The position numbers and the translations under genes were made by a program. Shown here in pieces: positions 60,023 to 64,000 of a DNA stretch of 64,000 bases (within the stretch, counting starts at the first letter, position 1; every line of letters starts with the position of its first letter). Source of the DNA: Aureimonas sp. SK2 (GTDB lineage: Bacteria; Pseudomonadota; Alphaproteobacteria; Rhizobiales; Rhizobiaceae); the NCBI RefSeq assembly GCF_029813115.1, contig NZ_JAPZDS010000001.1:1-64000 (forward strand), given 5' to 3'. Below the pieces are notes generated by a model. That model was given only the letters and a program-made list of their open reading frames with translations, was not told the DNA's origin and made no database searches.

Positions 60023-61017
60023 CGCGGTTCCGGCGGCTGGTCGCCGCCGTAGCGGGCGCGCACGAAGTAGAGGGGGCGGCGCTTCGATTCCATGTAGATC
60101 CGGCCGACATACTCGCCGATCATGCCCATGCCCATCATCTGGAGTCCGCCGAAAAGCAGGATCAGCACGGCGAGCGAGGCGTAGCCGGGCACGTCGACGC
60201 CGAGGATCAGGGTGCGGACGGCGATCGCGGCGGCATAGAGGAGGGCTCCGGCTGCGACCAGGAACCCGGCATAGGTCCAGATGCGGAGCGGCAGCGTGGA
60301 GAAGCTGGTGATGCCCTCAAGCGCGAAGTTCCAGAGCTTCCAGCCCGAGAACTTCGACCTTCCCGCCGCGCGCGGCCGCCTCGTATAGTCGACGCTCGTG
60401 GTGCGGAAGCCCGCCCAGGCGAAGAGCCCCTTCATGAAGCGGCAGCTTTCGGGCATGGCGTTCAGCGCATCCACCACGCGCCGGTCCATCAGCCGGAAGT
60501 CGCCTGCGTTCTCAGGCAGGTCGATGTCGGTCAGCCGGCCGTGAAGGCGATAGAAGGCGTTGGCGGTCTCGCGCTTGAGAAAGCCGTCGCTGGAGCGGTC
60601 GACGCGCCGCGCGATCACCACCTCGAAGCCCTCGCGCCACCGCTCCGTCAGGAGGGGAATGAGGTCGGGCGGATCCTGGAGATCGGCGTCGAAGGGGATC
60701 ACGGCGTCGCCGCGCGCTTCCGCGAGACCCGCGGATAGCGCGGCCTCCTTGCCGAAGTTGCGCGACAGGTCGATCACGCGCACTGCCGGATCAAGGCGCG
60801 CTTCGGCCGCGAGAAGGGGCAGGGTGCCGTCCGTGCTGCCGTCGTTGACGAAGACGAACTCGAAGCGGATGCCGGGAACGCTGCCGAGGATCGGACGCAG
60901 CTCCGCGAGGAACAGGGGCAGCACCTCTTCCTCGTTGAAGCAGGGCACGACGAGCGACACGAGCGGGGTCCGCGCGACGTCCGTCCCACCATGCCGAAGG
61001 CTGCCCGTCTCGCTCAC
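60019..61017 (-). CDS. gtrB: GtrB-type bactoprenol glycosyltransferase (GT2)
   Basis: A 332-residue family 2 glycosyltransferase that attaches glucose (or a related sugar) to undecaprenyl phosphate. The GT-A domain has VSLVVPCFNEEEVLPLF, VNDGSTDGT, and the DADLQDPP metal motif; two C-terminal helices (about 225-295) anchor it in the membrane, ending GEYVGRIYMESKRRPLY. It heads the gtr operon. The product would be flipped by GtrA. Confidence 0.93.
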   Translation of the reverse strand: MSETGSLRHGGTDVARTPLVSLVVPCFNEEEVLPLFLAELRPILGSVPGIRFEFVFVNDGSTDGTLPLLAAEARLDPAVRVIDLSRNFGKEAALSAGLAEARGDAVIPFDADLQDPPDLIPLLTERWREGFEVVIARRVDRSSDGFLKRETANAFYRLHGRLTDIDLPENAGDFRLMDRRVVDALNAMPESCRFMKGLFAWAGFRTTSVDYTRRPRAAGRSKFSGWKLWNFALEGITSFSTLPLRIWTYAGFLVAAGALLYAAAIAVRTLILGVDVPGYASLAVLILLFGGLQMMGMGMIGEYVGRIYMESKRRPLYFVRARYGGDQPPEPR

Positions 61018-61103
61018 GTCGTTTCCATCTCCTTGAAATCCGAGGGTCGAACGTCCTTGTCATTTTGCAATGCAACACGGCAAACGAAAAGTGGTAGGCG
61101 GGT

Positions 61104-61757
61104 TCAGCCCGCTTCGGTTTCCCAGCGGGCGAGGAAGTGCTCGGGCGAGAGCGCCTGCATGTCGGGGATGGCGTCGAAGAGCTTGGGCTTCGGCCAGTCC
61201 CACCAGGCGAGCGCGAGGAACCGGTCGGCCAGGGCCGGTGCGAAGCGGTCGCGCAGTTTTCGGGCCGGGACGCCGACGACGACCGTGTAGGGGGCGACGT
61301 CGCGCGTGACCACCGCGCCGGCCCCGATCACCGCGCCGGAGCCGACGCTCACGCCCGGAAGAAGGATGGCGCCATGGCCGATCCAGACGTCGTGGCCGAC
61401 GGTGACGGCGCGGGCGAGGCGCCGCTCGCGGAAGGCGTCGTCCACGCCGTGCCAGCGGAAATACTCGTTAGGCCGATAGCTGATCTTGTGGGTCGTCACC
61501 CGTTCGATCGGATGTTCCAGCGCGTTGATGCGCACCTGGGCGGCGATCGAGCAGAACTTCCCGATCGTCGCGTGCGTCGCCTCGCCGCCGCGCTCGAAAT
61601 AGGAATAGTCGCCGACCGAAACGTCTCGCAGCACGACGCGCGGGCCGATGTCGCAATGACGGCCGAGGCGGCTTCCCTTCAGCTCGGCGCTCGGGTGGAT
61701 GCGCGGCTCGTCCGGCCGGAACCGCAGGTCGTCGCTCTCCGCCTCGCCGTCCGTCAT
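61104..61757 (-). CDS. Hexapeptide-repeat acyltransferase (CatB/phosphonate-cluster type)
   Basis: A 217-residue left-handed beta-helix acyltransferase. Hexapeptide repeats run through about 20-60 and 125-175 (VTVGHDVWIGHGAILLPGVS, then GAVIGAGAVVTRDVAPYTVV), and the loop between contains THKISYRPNEYFRWHG. GVPARKLRDRF and LAWWDWP are typical of the xenobiotic acetyltransferase/'phosphonate metabolism' subgroup. No phosphonate genes are nearby, so the acceptor is unknown; envelope sugar acetylation is possible given the gtr operon beside it. Confidence 0.85.
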   Translation of the reverse strand: MTDGEAESDDLRFRPDEPRIHPSAELKGSRLGRHCDIGPRVVLRDVSVGDYSYFERGGEATHATIGKFCSIAAQVRINALEHPIERVTTHKISYRPNEYFRWHGVDDAFRERRLARAVTVGHDVWIGHGAILLPGVSVGSGAVIGAGAVVTRDVAPYTVVVGVPARKLRDRFAPALADRFLALAWWDWPKPKLFDAIPDMQALSPEHFLARWETEAG

Positions 61758-61844
61758 GTCCTGGCCCCTCGTCTGCCGCCTCGCGCCGGCCTTGGAGCGG
61801 GCGGAGCATTGCTGTATCCGAGACCGCGACACCGGAGCAACGAC

Positions 61845-62474
61845 ATGACCGATCCGACCCCGCCCGAGAAAGCTCGCCGCCGACTGCCGGTGCTGCGCTA
61901 CGCCCTCTGGTTCCTGGTGGCCGCCGTGCTCGCGCTCCTGGTTCTCGTCTGGACCTTCGGCCGCGCCGAGATGGAGGAGGTGTCGCAGGCGAGCGAGCCC
62001 TACGGCACCGCCTTCTCGCTGGTGGACCAGAACGGTGCGCCGGTGACGGAAGCGGCCTTGCGCAGCCGGCCGACCGCCCTGTTCTTCGGCTTCACCCATT
62101 GCCCGGACGTCTGCCCGACGACGCTCTACGAGCTGTCGGGTTACCAGAAGGCGCTGAAGGCGGAGGGCAAGGACCTCGGCATCGTCTTCGTGACGGTGGA
62201 TCCGGAGCGCGACACGCCCGACATGCTGAAGACCTATGTCGGCGCGCTGTCGCCCGACATCACGGCGGTGACGGGCAAGCCGGACGACGTGGCCGCCATG
62301 CTGAAGGGCTACGGCGCCTATGCCCGCAAGGTGCAGCAGGGCGACGACTACACGATGGACCACACGGCCTCGGTGATCCTCCTCGACCGGAGCGGGCGCT
62401 TCGTCGGCACGATCGCCTATGGCGAGAATCCCGAAACGGCCAAGGGCAAGCTGGAGCGGCTCGTCACGCTGTGA
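61845..62474 (+). CDS. SCO1/SenC family copper chaperone
   Basis: A 209-residue membrane-anchored thioredoxin-fold protein that supplies copper to cytochrome oxidase. One transmembrane helix (about 19-37) precedes the periplasmic domain with the copper motif CPDVC (Cys86, Cys90) and the later ligand His173 (MDHTASVILLD). The start ATG (MTDPTPPEKARRR) lies 88 bases from the divergent acyltransferase. prmA follows 56 bases downstream. Confidence 0.94.
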   Translation: MTDPTPPEKARRRLPVLRYALWFLVAAVLALLVLVWTFGRAEMEEVSQASEPYGTAFSLVDQNGAPVTEAALRSRPTALFFGFTHCPDVCPTTLYELSGYQKALKAEGKDLGIVFVTVDPERDTPDMLKTYVGALSPDITAVTGKPDDVAAMLKGYGAYARKVQQGDDYTMDHTASVILLDRSGRFVGTIAYGENPETAKGKLERLVTL

Positions 62475-62530
62475 CCGGGCCGGGCGGTGCGCAAGCCGCC
62501 GCCATATAGAGAAGAGAACGAGGAACGATC

Positions 62531-63409
62531 TTGGGTCAGGTTCGATTTTTCGCGCAAGCCGACCGCGCGCGCGCGCTGGCGCTCTACGACCGGCTCGACG
62601 CCTGGTTCGGCGAGGGCGGATCGCCCGTCGCCCTGACGGAGATCGACGAGAAGGCCGACATCCACGAGGCCTCAGTCTATTTCGAGAACGCCGACGCGGT
62701 GGACGAGGCGGCGGTGCGCGAAGCCTTCGGCGACGCGGCGCCCGAGCGCGAGGACCTGCCCGACATCGACTGGATGGCCGAGGTGCTGGCGGGCCTCAAG
62801 CCCGTGCGCGCCGGCCGCTTCCTGGTGCACGGGGCGCACGACCGCGACAAGGTTCTGCCCAACGACCTGTCGATCGAGATCGAGGCCGGCCAGGCCTTCG
62901 GCACCGGGCACCACGGAACCACGGCCGGCTGCCTCACCATGATCGAGAGCGTGGTGCGGCGCCGCCGGCCGCGCAACGCGCTGGACCTCGGCACGGGCAG
63001 CGCGGTTCTGGCCATCGCCTTCGCCAAGCTGGCCCGCCGGCCCGTGCTCGCCACCGACATCGACCCGGTGGCGGTGGCGGTGGCGCGCGAGAACGTCCGA
63101 GCCAACGGCGTGTCGCGCCATGTGGCGCTCGCGACGGCCACCGGTTTCGCTTCGCCGGCCTTCCGGCGCTCGGCGCCCTTCGATCTCGTGATCGCCAACA
63201 TACTGGCGGGGCCGCTGATGCAGCTCGCCCCGCAGGTGGCGCGGCATCTTTCCGACGACGGCGACGTGATCCTCTCCGGCATCCTGGGGCGGCAAAGGGA
63301 CGCGGTCCTCTCGGCCTATCGCATCCAGGGCCTGTTCCACCGCCGCACCTTGCTGCGCGGCGAATGGGTCACCCTGCATCTCTGCCGCAACCGGGCCGGC
63401 GCCGTCTGA
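62531..63409 (+). CDS. prmA: Ribosomal protein L11 methyltransferase PrmA
   Basis: A 292-residue SAM-dependent methyltransferase for ribosomal protein L11. The SAM motif is ALDLGTGSAVLAIAFAKL, with GQAFGTGHHGTTAGCL before it and VIANILAGPLMQLAP as the catalytic-site motif. The start is TTG with GAGGAACG upstream. It shares a region with the SCO gene and may be co-transcribed. Confidence 0.95.
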   Translation: MGQVRFFAQADRARALALYDRLDAWFGEGGSPVALTEIDEKADIHEASVYFENADAVDEAAVREAFGDAAPEREDLPDIDWMAEVLAGLKPVRAGRFLVHGAHDRDKVLPNDLSIEIEAGQAFGTGHHGTTAGCLTMIESVVRRRRPRNALDLGTGSAVLAIAFAKLARRPVLATDIDPVAVAVARENVRANGVSRHVALATATGFASPAFRRSAPFDLVIANILAGPLMQLAPQVARHLSDDGDVILSGILGRQRDAVLSAYRIQGLFHRRTLLRGEWVTLHLCRNRAGAV

Positions 63410-63435
63410 ACGCGCCATCGTGGAAGGTGCAGATG

Positions 63436-63464
63436 AAAAAGGCCCGGCCATCGGCCGAGCCTTT
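63436..63464. terminator. Bidirectional terminator after prmA
   Basis: GGCCCGGCC (63441-63449) and GGCCGAGCC (63453-63461) form a stem with an internal CC/GA mismatch, flanked by AAAAA on the left and TTT on the right. It can serve prmA and the convergent small gene. Confidence 0.6.
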
Positions 63465-63507
63465 CGATCGGGGGAATGGAAGCCGTGCCCGCCTCGCGGG
63501 CGGGGCC

Positions 63508-63714
63508 TCAGGGGCGCTGCGGCGCGCAGGCCTCGAACATCGAGCCGCGATGCGACAGCATGTGCGTCATGGGCTCGGTTTCGAGATACATCGGACGGGC
63601 CGTGCCATGCGCGTAGCGGCTGGACGGGCGGGACCGGTCGGCACCCGGACGACGGGCGTTGGCGCCGATTTGGGTCGGGAAGGACCCTGAACGTTCGGTG
63701 CGGACGTTGAGCAT
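63508..63714 (-). CDS. Small hypothetical protein
   Basis: A 68-residue protein of unknown function. It begins MLNVRTERSGSFPTQ, is rich in Arg, Ser, Gly and Pro, and ends GSMFEACAPQRP, with no helix, signal or known motif. AAGAGGT lies at a good distance before the ATG, and a terminator follows, which supports a real gene. The frame extends upstream to 63819 but without a better start. Confidence 0.5.
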   Translation of the reverse strand: MLNVRTERSGSFPTQIGANARRPGADRSRPSSRYAHGTARPMYLETEPMTHMLSHRGSMFEACAPQRP

Positions 63715-63790
63715 GCTGACCTCTTGGGACTTCTTTCCGTGGCTCCCGTCCTTCATATGCTGCATCGCGAAAGGTCCAGCTACCCCGCCG

Positions 63791-63820
63791 CGTGCATAGG
63801 TTCCCTGACGCCTATGCACG
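63791..63820. repeat. Perfect 10-base inverted repeat with a 10-base spacer
   Basis: CGTGCATAGG (63791-63800) and CCTATGCACG (63811-63820) are exact reverse complements whose centres are 20 bases (two helical turns) apart. It lies 77 bases before the small gene and 63 bases after the stop of the truncated gene at the window end. There is no T tract, so an operator is more likely than a terminator. Confidence 0.6.
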
Positions 63821-63883
63821 GCAAATGATCGAGTTTCTTCATCCTTCGTTCATAAATCGGCCGGCGACCCGACGGCCGACGTC

Positions 63884-64000
63884 TCAATCGGTCGGGCCGC
63901 CGTCCGACAGGCGCTTGCGAACGACGTCGAGGGCGACGTCCATCGCCTGGATCGACTCGTCGATCTCGCGGCGCTGGTCCTGAAGGATGACGCGCTGGTC
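63884..64000 (-). CDS. 3' end of a gene cut by the window edge
   Basis: The last 38 codons of a leftward gene: DQRVILQDQRREIDESIQAM, then DVALDVVRKRLSDGGPTD and a TGA stop. The charged helical pattern looks like the C-terminal coiled coil of a MerR-type regulator or a similar small protein, but too little is present to name it. Confidence 0.6.
   Translation of the reverse strand, partial: DQRVILQDQRREIDESIQAMDVALDVVRKRLSDGGPTD

Overview
The window looks like chromosomal DNA of a GC-rich alphaproteobacterium, most likely a member of the Hyphomicrobiales (Rhizobiales). The grounds are the dcw gene order beginning mraZ-rsmH-ftsL-ftsI-murE, RNase P RNA just upstream of mraZ, an exact CtrA-type site (TTAA-N7-TTAAC) before ddl-ftsQAZ, and the downstream order lpxC-bamD-recN-ligA. 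There is no rRNA gene, so a genus cannot be fixed.

Region 1 (about 0.1-15 kb) is accessory and catabolic. A leftward operon encodes a polar-amino-acid-type ABC importer (two permeases, a periplasmic binding protein, an ATPase), a shikimate/quinate-dehydrogenase-family enzyme and a QuiC-type 3-dehydroshikimate dehydratase; a LysR regulator is divergent. A second leftward operon encodes an intradiol ring-cleavage dioxygenase, an HpaH-type hydratase, an HpaI-type aldolase and a binding-protein-like domain without a signal peptide. Divergent from it lie a GntR/FCD regulator, a TIM-barrel isomerase-like protein, a second binding protein paralogous to the first, a decayed aroE pseudogene, AroQ and a Gfo/Idh/MocA oxidoreductase. 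Together these genes fit uptake of quinate/shikimate-type hydroaromatics and conversion through 3-dehydroshikimate to protocatechuate and ring cleavage. The lower pathway is unusual in mixing intradiol cleavage with homoprotocatechuate-type enzymes.

Region 2 (15-16.4 kb) is a decayed scar holding an IS3-family transposase relic and the tail of an SDR/epimerase gene. Region 3 (16.4-22.3 kb) carries an MDR oxidoreductase and a set of peptidoglycan-active enzymes (MltB-type transglycosylase, GH25 lysozyme lipoprotein, amidase, soluble lytic transglycosylase) with a TerB-DnaJ protein. rnpB follows.

Region 4 (23-50 kb) is the division and cell wall cluster: mraZ, rsmH, ftsL, ftsI, murE, murF, mraY, murD, ftsW, murG, murC, murB, then ddl, ftsQ, ftsA, ftsZ and lpxC. 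Between murB and ddl about 7 kb of unrelated cargo is inserted: a CDF-like transporter, a membrane alpha/beta hydrolase, a GH15 glycosidase and a complete galactitol-type PTS permease (IIC-IIA-IIB). Likely control elements include four TGGG boxes at exact 10-bp spacing (reading leftward) upstream of mraZ, a hairpin between ftsI and murE, and the CtrA site before ddl.

Region 5 (50-64 kb) holds bamD, recN, ligA, an exonuclease with a C-terminal SWIM-type CxC...CxH motif, a Tim44-like membrane protein, a gtrB-gtrA-membrane protein operon for glycolipid/O-antigen glucosylation, a hexapeptide acyltransferase, a SCO-type copper chaperone, prmA, a small unknown gene and the 3' end of one more gene cut by the window edge. 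All calls rest on reading motifs and context by eye; no database search was possible.
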